From Bdellovibrio bacteriovorus str. Tiberius (GTDB taxonomy: Bacteria; Bdellovibrionota; Bdellovibrionia; Bdellovibrionales; Bdellovibrionaceae), in contig NC_019567.1 in the NCBI RefSeq assembly GCF_000317895.1, positions 1,674,001 through 1,738,000 on the forward strand: a stretch of DNA of 64,000 nucleotides. The letters run 5' to 3'. Of this stretch, positions 54,433-63,321 are shown piece after piece. Position 1 is the stretch's first letter. Each line of letters starts with the position of its first letter. Both the position numbers and the translations under genes were made by a program. The notes beneath the pieces were generated by a model that did not search any database, was not told the DNA's origin, and saw only the letters and a list, made by a program, of their open reading frames with translations.

Positions 54433-55298
54433 CAGTATTTAGCCCAGCGTCTTTTTTCTTCGTTGGACAGTTCGTCCATCAACAGTTCTTCGCCTTCATC
54501 TTCTTCCGGTAAAGGCATGTTTTTGATTTTTTCATAAACCACCAAACGGCGTTCATGCGGCGTTTGCGGCAGGGAATACGCCACATCCTGAACCAGTTTG
54601 TAGTACTCGCCCCAGTCTTTTTTGGCGGCTTCAATTTCAGGTCCCACGCCGGGGCCTTTCATGAAGTAAACGCGGCCACCGATTTCAAGGCAGCTGATCA
54701 CGTTCCCCAGGGTGTTGCCGATATCTTCAACCGCGCGGGTGATCGCGCCGCGAACAGGATAGACGCAATGTTTGTTGATGTTGCGGCCCAGAATGTCCAG
54801 GTTTTGAAGGTTCATCTCGCTGCGGACATGTTTTAGGAATTCTACACGGCGCTGAACGCCTTCACCCAAAAGGATCTGTTGATCCGGGTACATGATTTTA
54901 AGTGGAATCCCCGGAAAGCCAGGTCCGGTGCCGACATCCAGCAATGGGAACTGCAGGTCAGTGTATTTCATGATGATGATGCTGTCGATGAAGTGCTTGA
55001 TGGCCACATCACGCAGCTTCAGCAGGCGAGTGAAGTTCTCTTTTTCCTGATTCAGCATCAAAAGGCGGTAAAAGTGCGCCAGTTGCTGTCTTTGGCTGTG
55101 GCTGACCAGATCAAATCCGTGATTGCGAAAGACATCAGCAAGGCGGTCATTGGCCTCATGAATGTCATAGATCGTCTCTGGTTTCTTATGGCGGCCCATG
55201 TTGGAGGTCGCTGGAGGTGCAGCAACGCCTTTGGACCCATGACGGGCTTCTTGGCGGGCTTTATACGGGCTGTAGTTAGTCTTGTTCTTATGGGCCAT
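54432..55298 (-). CDS. rsmG: RsmG-type 16S rRNA methyltransferase
   Basis: RsmG (GidB) methylates G527 of 16S rRNA at N7. The Rossmann SAM site L-D-V-G-T-G-P-G-F-P-G-I-P-L-K-I is present, followed by the helix R-V-E-F-L-K and A-I-T-R-A-V-E-D as in the family. An N-terminal extension of about 50 residues, rich in Lys/Arg, precedes the domain. The start at 55298 has no good ribosome site. At 288 residues it is longer than typical RsmG (about 210), so a downstream start is possible. It is the first gene of the operon. Confidence 0.85.
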   Translation of the reverse strand: MAHKNKTNYSPYKARQEARHGSKGVAAPPATSNMGRHKKPETIYDIHEANDRLADVFRNHGFDLVSHSQRQQLAHFYRLLMLNQEKENFTRLLKLRDVAIKHFIDSIIIMKYTDLQFPLLDVGTGPGFPGIPLKIMYPDQQILLGEGVQRRVEFLKHVRSEMNLQNLDILGRNINKHCVYPVRGAITRAVEDIGNTLGNVISCLEIGGRVYFMKGPGVGPEIEAAKKDWGEYYKLVQDVAYSLPQTPHERRLVVYEKIKNMPLPEEDEGEELLMDELSNEEKRRWAKY

Positions 55299-55409
55299 AG
55301 CAGTCGGGGGAACATAGGTCCAAAGGCCTTAAACCTCAAGTCTTTTCTGCGCCGTGTGTAAAAGCTAAATGCTTGAAAATACGGGCCTCCAGAGGGATAT
55401 TGAGAACCT

Positions 55410-56435
55410 ATGTCGACGACCAAACTTGATTCCATCAAAGATAACGCCCTGGCGGCCTTTAAAGCGGCCCCCAGCTCCAAAGACCTCTATGATCTGAAAG
55501 TTCAGTACCTGGGTAAAAGCGGGTCCCTGACTGAAATCATGAAAGAAATGGCTTCTTTGCCAAAAGAGGAAAAGCCTCTGTTTGGTAAAAAAGTGAATGA
55601 AGTGAAGCAGCTTCTGGAAGCCGCTTACACCGAAGCAGAAGACGCTCTAAAAAAGAAAGAGATCTCTGCAAAAATGGCGGCTGAGGAAATCGACATGACT
55701 TTGCCGGCGTTCTCCCAACCAAAGGGGACGGCGCACCCGGTGAATATCGTGGTGGAAGAGATCTTCACCGTGATGTCCCGCTTGGGTTACAGCATCCGCA
55801 CGGGTCCGATGATCGAGAAGGACTACTATAACTTTGAAGCCCTGAACATTCCGGCGGATCACCCGGCGCGTGACATGGCCGACACCTTCTTCGTCGACAA
55901 AACCCACGTTTTAAGAACACACACGTCTCCGATTCAAATCCATTCTTTGGAAAATGAAGAGCTTCCATTGCGTGTGATCGGGACGGGTCCGGTGTTCCGT
56001 TGTGACAGCGATATTTCTCACTTGCCGAACTTCCATCAGATTGAAGCTTTGTGCGTGGATGAGAAAATCTCCATGGCGGACCTGAAGGGCACCATCAGCT
56101 TCTTCGTGCGTGAGTTCTTCGGTCCGGGTCTGAAAACCCGTTTCCGTCCAAGCTATTTCCCGTTCACCGAACCGTCTGCGGAAGTGGATTGTTCTTGCCC
56201 GATCTGTAAAGGCAAAGGCTGTTCTTTGTGCAAACAAAGCGGCTGGATTGAAATCGGCGGTTGCGGTTTGGTGAACCCAAAGGTGTTCCAGGCCGCAAAA
56301 ATTGAATATCCTAAATGGCAGGGCTTTGCCTTCGGCTTTGGTGTTGAGCGCATGGCCATCATCAAGTACGGCATTGAAGACATCCGCTTGTTCCCTGAAA
56401 ACGACGTAAGATTCTTAAGGCAGTTTGTAAAATGA
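55410..56435 (+). CDS. pheS: Phenylalanyl-tRNA synthetase alpha subunit
   Basis: PheS is the catalytic subunit of the heterotetrameric synthetase. The 341-residue protein has an N-terminal coiled coil (about 1-90) and the class II motifs: H-P-x-x-x-x-x-D-T-F, [15 protein letters not shown] and [14 protein letters not shown]. Length is normal. It overlaps pheT by four bases. A short pheM-like attenuator peptide was looked for in the 55299-55409 leader and not seen. Confidence 0.97.
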
Positions 56436-58897
56436 AGATCAGTTTAAAATGGCTCCATGATTATGTTGATGTGACCGAATTCTTCCAAAAGCCGGAAGTG
56501 CTGGCGGAAGCTTTGACCCGTGGCGGTTTGGAGGTTGAAGAAATCACCAATCGCGCGAAAGATTTCAATCACGTGGTGATTGGTCACATTCTTGAAAAAG
56601 ACAAACACCCGAATGCTGACAAGCTTTCTTTGTGCCGTGTTTCCACCGGCGAGGGCGTGGTTCATCAGATCGTGTGTGGCGCACAAAACCACAAAGCGGG
56701 GGACCGAGTGATCGTGGCGTTGCCCGGGGCAGTATTGCCAGGCAACTTCGCGATTAAAAAATCTGCCGTGCGCGGTGTGGATTCTGCGGGGATGCTGTGC
56801 TCTTTGAAAGAGCTGGGCCTGGCGACGGAATCTGAAGGCATCGCGATTTTGCCAGCGGATGCTCCGGTGGGTAAAGCCTATGCAGAATACGGCGGTTATG
56901 ACGACGTGACTTTCGAGCTGAAAGTGACGGCGAACCGTGCGGATTGCCTGTCTCACTTTGGTCTTGCGCGCGAAGTTTCGACTTTGTTCGGCAAAGAACT
57001 GAAAGTGCCTTCCTCTGAGCTTAAAACCAACGGCAAATCCACCAAGTCTGAAATTGCTTTGGACGTTAAAGCCTTTGATCTGTGCCCGCGTTATGCGGGT
57101 CGTTTCTTGAAGGGTGTGAAAGTGGGACCAAGTCCTGCCTGGTTGAAAGCTCGTCTTGAAAGTGTCGGCATGAATTCCATCAACAACATCGTGGACGTGA
57201 CAAACTATGTGATGTTGGAGCTGGGGCAGCCATTGCACGCCTTTGATGCGGCTTTCATTAATGGCAAAAAAATCATCGTGGACCGTGCTGTCGCGGGCGA
57301 GAAATTCATCACTTTGGACGGAACTGAAATAGTCTTGAACGGTGCTGAGCTGACCATTCGTGATGTGAATCATCCGGTGTGTCTGGCGGGCGTTGTGGGT
57401 GGTAAAAACTCCGGCGTTTCTGATGCCACGACCGAAGTGTTCCTGGAAGCAGCATACTTCCTGCCGATGAGTGCGCGTAAAACTTCACGTTCGCACGGTA
57501 TCGACACGGATTCCTCTTACCGCTTTGCCCGTGGTGTGGATCCGGATGGAACTTTGCGTGGTTTGAACCGTGCCGCGGCTTTGATTTTGGAAGTGGCCGG
57601 TGGCGAAGCTTATGAAGATAATCATGACTTCTATCCAAATCCGGTGAAAAAAGCGCCGGTGGATATCACCATCAAAACTGTTTCAGACCGTTTGGGTTAT
57701 GAAGCTGAAGAACACAAATTCGTCGACTTCATGAAACGTCTGGGTTGCGAGATCAACAAAAAAGGCGAGACTTTCACAGTCTTGCCTCCGACATTCCGTT
57801 TCGATATCGAGCAGGACATGGACCTGGTCGAGGAATACGCTCGCTTGAATGGGTATGAGCATATTCCAGAGGCGTTGCCTGCTTTGGCGGCGGCTCCAAG
57901 TTTCCATGACAAAGCCTTTATGTTGAATCGTATCACCAGCGAACTTTTGCGTGGTGAGGGCTTCCAGCAGGCGGTGAACTTTGCCTTTGTTGGTTCCAAA
58001 GCTCAAAAAGCGTTCCTGGGTTCCGTGGAATCCATGAAAGCGGCTGGTTTGACGGTCACGGAAAAAGAGATCCGCATCCTGAATCCTCTGAATGAGGAAA
58101 TGGATGTGATGAGAAGTTCCTTGAGCTTTGGTCTGTTCAAAAACATGAACACCAACTTCCACGCTGGCAACATGCAGGGTCGTCTGTTTGAGATTGGCAG
58201 CACGTTCTTTGTTAAGGATGACGGCAGTTTTGCGGAAGGCAGTCGTGCCGGGATGGCTATCTGGGGTCGCGCAAGCAACCTTTGGAACAAATCCCTGGAT
58301 TATCCGGTTGTTTATGAACTTAAAGCGGCAGTTGAAGTTCTGTTGAAGTCTTTGAATATCTCTTCCTACACGTGGGTGACTCCGGCGAACAGCGGTAAAG
58401 GTGGCACTACAGGTGCCAACGAGGTTCCAGAGTTCCTGCATCAAGGGCAGTTTGCGCAGCTTTTGGTGGAAGGTAAGAAAGTGGGCTTCATCGGCACACT
58501 TCATCCGCTTCTTCTTGAAGACAATAAGATTCGTGTTCCTGCGGCTTTGGCCGAATTGGATCTGGATCAGCTTTATAAAGGTCAGCCTCGTCCTTACCGT
58601 ATCCAAAGCGTGTCCAAGTTCCCGATTGTGGAGCGTGACTTCGCCTTTGTGATGCCGAAAACCCTGAAAGTCGGCGATGTCCTGAAGGACATCCGCAAGG
58701 CGGGCGCCGGGTTGCTTCTGAACGTGGACGTCTTTGACCTGTATGAAGGCGAAAAGATGGAAGCGGGCAAGAAGTCCGTTGCGATCCGTATTTGGTTGCA
58801 GGATAAGAATGCCACACTGCAAGAAACCCAGATTAACGAGACAACAACCAAGATTTTGGAAAGCTTAAAGAAGAATTTTGATCTTTCTGTGAGATAA
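56432..58897 (+). CDS. pheT: Phenylalanyl-tRNA synthetase beta subunit
   Basis: PheT provides editing and tRNA binding. The 821-residue protein has the EMAP/tRNA-binding domain (about 40-150), the B3/B4 editing domain with G-x-N-S-x-V-S-D-A-T (about 325-340) and B5 (about 400-470). A class II-like core follows and a C-terminal ferredoxin-fold anticodon-binding domain (about 725-820). Length and domain order are standard. Its start overlaps pheS and it is followed by ihfA, as in many proteobacteria. Confidence 0.97.
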
Positions 58898-58901
58898 ATT
58901 C

Positions 58902-58929
58902 TTGATTGTTTTCAGTTAGTTGTTACGAT
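58902..58929 (+). promoter_or_regulatory. Candidate promoter for ihfA-merR
   Basis: TTGATT (58902-58907) and TACGAT (58924-58929) are 16 bp apart, just after the pheT stop and 35 bp before the ihfA start. It would allow ihfA expression apart from pheST. Confidence 0.4.
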
Positions 58930-58963
58930 TTTATGTAGCACTTGAAGAATTTTAATGGAGTGA

Positions 58964-59335
58964 ATGACTATTATGGCAGGCCAGAACTTAGGTAAATCAA
59001 CTGTGACTAAGGCCGATATCGTCGAGAACGTATATCAGAAGATCGGTTTCTCCAAAAAAGAAGCTTCTGAATTGGTGGAACTTGTTTTCGACACCTTGAA
59101 GACTGTTCTTCAAGATGGCGAAAAGGTTAAGATTTCTGGTTTCGGTAATTTCGTTGTTCGTGGCAAGAACGAGCGTATTGGTCGCAACCCGCAGACGGGT
59201 GAGCAGATCAAGATCTCTGCACGCCGTGTTCTTACTTTCCGTCCGTCTCAGGTTTTGAAGGCGATGTTGAACGGTGAAGAGTACGCTCACTTAAAAGATG
59301 AGGACGATGATGATGACTACGACGACAATGAGTAA
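58964..59335 (+). CDS. ihfA: Integration host factor alpha subunit with acidic tail
   Basis: IHF bends DNA and assists transcription, replication and recombination. The 123-residue protein has the HU/IHF fold: T-K-A-D-I-V-E-N-V, then F-G-N-F-V-V-R, then the DNA-arm motif R-x-G-R-N-P-Q-T-G and R-V-L-T-F-R-P-S. The last about 15 residues are almost all Asp/Glu (K-D-E-D-D-D-D-D-Y-D-D), which is unusual for IHF-alpha. The start may be ATG 58964 (GGAG only 3 nt away) or ATG 58973 (12 nt away). The acidic end overlaps the merR gene. Confidence 0.93.
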   Translation: MTIMAGQNLGKSTVTKADIVENVYQKIGFSKKEASELVELVFDTLKTVLQDGEKVKISGFGNFVVRGKNERIGRNPQTGEQIKISARRVLTFRPSQVLKAMLNGEEYAHLKDEDDDDDYDDNE

Positions 59336-59849
59336 TCCGTCCCTTGAGGCTGACAGCTCCGAGCTGTCGCTAGGGGATCATCATATTGATTTTGTCGAAG
59401 AGACTGAAAAAGCGACGTCTGTCCCGGTGACGGCGACGACTCCGATCTCCATCCCGGCGATGCTGTGTGATGAGAAACTCTTGGAAGAAATCAATGCGAT
59501 CCCGGACAAAATGGGTTTCAAAATCGGCGACGTGGCTGAAATCCTGGGCATCAAACAATATGTTTTGCGCTATTGGGAAACAGAGTTTGAAGTTCTTCGT
59601 CCGAAAAAAGCCTCTAACAACCAGCGTATGTACACTCGTAAAGACGTGGAAAATGCGCTGCTGATCAGAAAGCTTTTGCATCGCGACCGCTTCTCCATCG
59701 AGGGCGCAAGAAATGCAATGAAGGAGCTGAAAGCTCACGTCAGAAAAGAAAAGGACATGACTCAAGTGTACCACAAGCTTGAGGGCATCAATGAAGCGGT
59801 AGAGGATCTGATCCTCGACATCCGCAGAGTCCGCCAGATTTTCAAATAA
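59313..59849 (+). CDS. MerR-family transcriptional regulator
   Basis: The winged-helix MerR domain (about residues 50-125) contains F-K-I-G-D-V-A-E-I-L-G-I-K-Q-Y-V-L-R-Y-W-E-T-E-F, the typical helix-turn-helix with wing, followed by an R-M-Y-T-R-K-D-V-E pattern. An acidic N-terminal extension and a C-terminal coiled coil follow. ATG 59313 is chosen because GAGGA lies 8 nt upstream inside the end of ihfA; several other ATGs are possible (59298-59328). The gene overlaps ihfA by about 20 bp. An IHF-MerR pairing next to pheT is common in deltaproteobacteria. No metal-binding cysteines are seen. Confidence 0.9.
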   Translation: MTTTTMSNPSLEADSSELSLGDHHIDFVEETEKATSVPVTATTPISIPAMLCDEKLLEEINAIPDKMGFKIGDVAEILGIKQYVLRYWETEFEVLRPKKASNNQRMYTRKDVENALLIRKLLHRDRFSIEGARNAMKELKAHVRKEKDMTQVYHKLEGINEAVEDLILDIRRVRQIFK

Positions 59850-59851
59850 AT

Positions 59852-59884
59852 AAAAAGCCACCTCGAAAGGTGGCTTTTTTCTTT
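59852..59884 (+). terminator. Intrinsic terminator after merR
   Basis: AAAAAGCCACCT (59852-59863) and AGGTGGCTTTTT (59868-59879) form a long stem with a 4-nt CGAA loop, then a T run. It ends the ihfA-merR transcript. Confidence 0.93.
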
Positions 59885-59947
59885 TCTAAGGGATGTGCCA
59901 GGTAATTCTGGTGGTCCCGATATGAATTTGATCGAGATCTCAAATTA

Positions 59948-60547
59948 TTAGAAGTAAAAAGCCCAACCGATGTTGAAGTAGGTCGCTTTGACTTCCAGCT
60001 CAATGTCCGTGTTGTCGTCTTTAATAGACGCGGATCCAGCGCCGAGTTCCGCCTTCAAAGCAAAGATTTCGGAAAGTGGGAACCACTTCAAACCGAAACC
60101 CAGACTTGCCGTGCTGCCTTTGGCATCCAGCGTGTCAGATTCCATAACCACGCTTCCAAGACTGAGAGCCGCGTAAGGTACCAGGTCTTCGCCTGGTTCA
60201 TTCTTCAGAATGTTAATATGACCGATCAACTCAAAGGTACCCGCGGTCGTTTTGTCGCCTGTATCTTCGTTTTTGTCAGTAGAAGATGTAAATGCGCCAC
60301 CCAATTCAAATCTGCCGAAGTTGTACAGATATCCAAATTTGGACTCTGTAGATGTGGTTTCTGATTCCGTGTTGGTATCTTTATTTTTAAGCTTTGTATT
60401 AGAGCTGGTCATTTCCCAGGTCATACCGTGCGTGCGCTTTCTCAGGTCCTGATGGGAATCCTGGGATACAGAAGCTTGTGCCGGTGTTTCCTGTGCAAGG
60501 GCATTGACTGAAGTGGTAAGAACAAGGGCTGCAATAAGGTGTTTCAT
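59948..60547 (-). CDS. Probable small outer-membrane beta-barrel protein
   Basis: The 199-residue protein has a signal peptide (MKHLIAALVLTTSVNALA). The mature part alternates hydrophobic and polar residues in strands such as F-G-Y-L-Y-N-F-G-R-F-E-L-G-G-A-F and A-S-L-G-F-G-L-K-W-F. It ends with an aromatic residue (W-A-F-Y-F), the usual C-terminal signal for outer-membrane barrel insertion. It fits an eight-stranded OmpW/OmpX-like barrel of the outer-membrane-protein beta-barrel family. Function unknown. Confidence 0.8.
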   Translation of the reverse strand: MKHLIAALVLTTSVNALAQETPAQASVSQDSHQDLRKRTHGMTWEMTSSNTKLKNKDTNTESETTSTESKFGYLYNFGRFELGGAFTSSTDKNEDTGDKTTAGTFELIGHINILKNEPGEDLVPYAALSLGSVVMESDTLDAKGSTASLGFGLKWFPLSEIFALKAELGAGSASIKDDNTDIELEVKATYFNIGWAFYF

Positions 60548-60637
60548 TTATCCTCCGTGGAAAATATTGTAACGAAGAATAATAAACAATCATTGGTTTT
60601 TGATAACTCAGGCCCTTTGTCCTTTCATATGTGACTG

Positions 60638-60672
60638 ACGCATTCCGCCTCCGCTACGGCGGCGGAATGCGT
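60638..60672. repeat. GC-rich hairpin between the barrel and fibre genes
   Basis: ACGCATTCCGCC (60638-60649) is perfectly complementary to GGCGGAATGCGT (60661-60672), with an 11-nt loop. No T run follows on the minus strand, so it is a weak terminator candidate for the fibre gene. Confidence 0.6.
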
Positions 60673-60685
60673 TGAGGATGTTCGG

Positions 60686-62974
60686 TTAGCGGCAGAATTC
60701 TGCCGTTGAGTCCTGCTGGCAAGCCCACTTTTGCAGGGATTGAATCTGCTGCTTCAAAATTGCATTCTCTGCTTTCAAAGCTTCGTTTTCAGTATTCCAT
60801 TTTGCGTGGAACTCTTTAACAGCTTCAATCAAAGGTGCCACAAGGTTGGCATACTGAACAGCCAGGAACCCATCATTGTCTTTCGTGACCACATCCGGGA
60901 ACACAGTTTGAACTTCTTGTGCGATCAAACCCACTTGCGGACCTTTTTCAAAATTCTTTTGCGGGAACTCATCGGTTCTCCAGTCATAGGTCACACCACG
61001 CAGTTGCAGCACTTTTTCAAGGCTTGAATCAATGGTTGCGATATTGCGTTTGAAACGACGATCGGAAGTATTGGCCCAGGAAGTGCCCCCGGCAGTTCCA
61101 TTCACATGCAACATATAGGCTGGATTTAAAACTCCAATGCCGACCGAGCCCGAGTCAGGTTCTGTTAACAGAGCCCACTTGTTCGTGATCGTTCCCGTAC
61201 CAGTGGGGTTGCGAATCATGATGCCGGTGTAGTTGGTGATCGAGTCATTGGTGGCCGTGACCGCAATCATCTCAAGCCCGTGGGCCGTGGTGATAGAGGT
61301 TCCTCCGGCAGCGGTTCCTTGAAGCATGAATTCTGAAGTGATCGCATTGACCTTTTCCATAACGGGAAGACTTGCCACACCCCGAACTGAGATTTGCCCC
61401 CAAAGGCCCGTCTGCAGTCCAGTGATGGCGGCGGCGGGCGTGCTTTCAGGTGTACTTAAAGCAATTCCCCCGCGCACGCCGTATCCTGTGGCTGAAAGCC
61501 CGCCAGAGTTGCTGATTATGACCTCCGAGTTGATTCCACCCATGGATCCGCTGGTGGCCTTAGTCCCGTCAATGTTGTGTCTGACGCCAATGGCGGGCAT
61601 GGTCTGACTGCCGGCAGAGGATAATTTATGACTGGCCGTTACCAGGAATCTTCCCGTGCCGACAGTTCCGCCACTTCCAATGAAGCGAGAGTCAAAACTG
61701 AATGAAGCCGGGTTTGTTCCTGCAGAGCCCATGTTGCCAAGATAGAAGGAAGCGTCGGTAATGCGCAGACGTTGAGTTCCCAGAACACTGAATGCAAGCT
61801 GGCTTGCTCCGGGGCGGTATATGCCAGTCGTGCTGTCGCCCGAGAAAGAATAAGTTGGGGCGGAATTCGTGCCGTTGGTCCCTTGCAGCGGGAATGTCGG
61901 CGTCATGGCCGGCAGGCGAGCGGCATCAATCGTTCCGCCAGTGATTGCCGCGGCATCAAGACCCGAAATGTTAGAGCAGGTAGAGGCATCGGTAACGGCT
62001 GACCAGGTCAGGGTCTGAGAAGCCATGCACGACGTTGCAAACTGGGTAAGGCCTGAGGAAGTTTTCAAATCATCCACGCCGAAATAAACCGGTTCAAGGC
62101 TGCCTGAATTAAATCGATACACCTGACCATCTAGCGGAGTCGTCGTGGCAACAGCCACGCCCTGAACTTTCGCCACAGTGGGATTGGGAAGAGTTCCGGA
62201 AAGATCCCCACCCAAAGCAGTACTGCTTTGGAATGCACCGGTGATTCTCGAGTCATTGCCCTGGGCCGCCGTTCCCGCAGTTGTACCATAGTTCACCGCC
62301 ACGGTTTTTGTGGTGGTCCCGACGACCGAAACGCCGGTACCAGCAAGCACATCTGAAACCACGCCAGTTCCGCCGGCATCGGTGACACAAGTGAAGTTCG
62401 TGCCGTCAAAGAAGACCACCTGTCCTGCCGTACAAGCCGCCCCGGGAAGTGTATTGGTACGAACAAAATCCGTGGCCGAATAATTTCCCAGTTTCAAAGC
62501 TGACGAAGCAAAATGCGCATAAGGCACAGAGCGGATTTCATTGTCCGGACTGATTTGCATCCAGCCGGTGCCGTCATGGAATTGCACACTCAGGCGGCGG
62601 GATTGGTCCGCGACAGGACCTTTTTGGCTGGCCACGTTGTTACCAGCATCGGCGCAATCCAAAGTGGTGGAGTTATCAAAGACCTCTTTCAAGCCCACGC
62701 TGCCGGAAGTGGGGAACAGCTTGGTGCCAGTTCCCAGTGGCACATCAAAGACCCCTTTAGAGTTCATCATGTTCACGCCGTTTTTCTGTTCGCGATAGTA
62801 CACGCACAGGCCGTCTTCGGATTTGATTTCAAACAGGAAGCTGACGTTGTTGTATTCCAGCGGGGCTCCATCGGATTTAAGAATGCGACCCTGATAGGTC
62901 AAAGTATTCGGAGCAGCCTGCGCCAAAACCGAAAACAACAAAACGGGCAACGTGAATGCAGTAGTTCTAAACAT
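60686..62974 (-). CDS. Fibre protein with C-terminal S74 intramolecular chaperone (MAT-like)
   Basis: The 762-residue protein has a signal peptide (to about residue 20) and an N-terminal beta-rich anchor domain with L-T-Y-Q-G-R-I-L-K. A long repetitive beta region with many Gly/Thr/Ser follows. From about residue 637 it has the endosialidase-chaperone (peptidase S74) domain beginning S-D-R-R-F-K, in which the catalytic Ser and Lys are five residues apart as in phage tailspikes. The domain continues with G-L-I-A-Q-E-V and ends in a coiled coil of about 25 residues. It therefore should trimerise and then self-cleave. This architecture matches the mosaic adhesive trimer fibres described in Bdellovibrio for prey recognition. 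Confidence 0.88.
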   Translation of the reverse strand: MFRTTAFTLPVLLFSVLAQAAPNTLTYQGRILKSDGAPLEYNNVSFLFEIKSEDGLCVYYREQKNGVNMMNSKGVFDVPLGTGTKLFPTSGSVGLKEVFDNSTTLDCADAGNNVASQKGPVADQSRRLSVQFHDGTGWMQISPDNEIRSVPYAHFASSALKLGNYSATDFVRTNTLPGAACTAGQVVFFDGTNFTCVTDAGGTGVVSDVLAGTGVSVVGTTTKTVAVNYGTTAGTAAQGNDSRITGAFQSSTALGGDLSGTLPNPTVAKVQGVAVATTTPLDGQVYRFNSGSLEPVYFGVDDLKTSSGLTQFATSCMASQTLTWSAVTDASTCSNISGLDAAAITGGTIDAARLPAMTPTFPLQGTNGTNSAPTYSFSGDSTTGIYRPGASQLAFSVLGTQRLRITDASFYLGNMGSAGTNPASFSFDSRFIGSGGTVGTGRFLVTASHKLSSAGSQTMPAIGVRHNIDGTKATSGSMGGINSEVIISNSGGLSATGYGVRGGIALSTPESTPAAAITGLQTGLWGQISVRGVASLPVMEKVNAITSEFMLQGTAAGGTSITTAHGLEMIAVTATNDSITNYTGIMIRNPTGTGTITNKWALLTEPDSGSVGIGVLNPAYMLHVNGTAGGTSWANTSDRRFKRNIATIDSSLEKVLQLRGVTYDWRTDEFPQKNFEKGPQVGLIAQEVQTVFPDVVTKDNDGFLAVQYANLVAPLIEAVKEFHAKWNTENEALKAENAILKQQIQSLQKWACQQDSTAEFCR

Positions 62975-63321
62975 GCGAAACTTGTCGGTTTGGCAGTTAA
63001 AATTTTTAAATATTTATTTGACGAATTACCAACCTAAGAATGAAACCCGGCCCTGTGATGGGGGTAAGAAGAGGGAACCTCAAAAGGTGAAATTTGGAAA
63101 ACATGAGAATGATTTTTCAGAGTGAAAATGTCTGCCCCGAAAGGGCGATAGAGAAGCATCTTGTCCAGACATTTCAAAGTGGAGCCTGGCGGCATCCTGT
63201 GAAGTTTTGTTCTGCTAATTTCCACTTTTTCAATTGCTTTGCATTCGAAAAAGTTTCGGGTTCTTTGCGTTGACCAAGGCGGCAATTGCACTAGTCTCGA
63301 ATCCTTTCGAAGGAGTACGTC
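62975..63321. other. Divergent promoter region between the fibre gene and the gene at 63322
   Basis: This 347-bp stretch contains no gene I can support. AT-rich DNA at 62998-63025 may be part of the fibre-gene promoter. The right end carries the candidate promoter for the next gene. Small hairpins are possible around 63135-63150 (CCCCG/CGGGG-like), but nothing is certain. Confidence 0.6.
63270..63297 (+). promoter_or_regulatory. Candidate promoter for the gene at 63322
   Basis: TTGACC (63270-63275) and TAGTCT (63292-63297) are 16 bp apart, with the ribosome site AAGGAG 12 bp further. The -35 is a close match to consensus. Confidence 0.5.
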
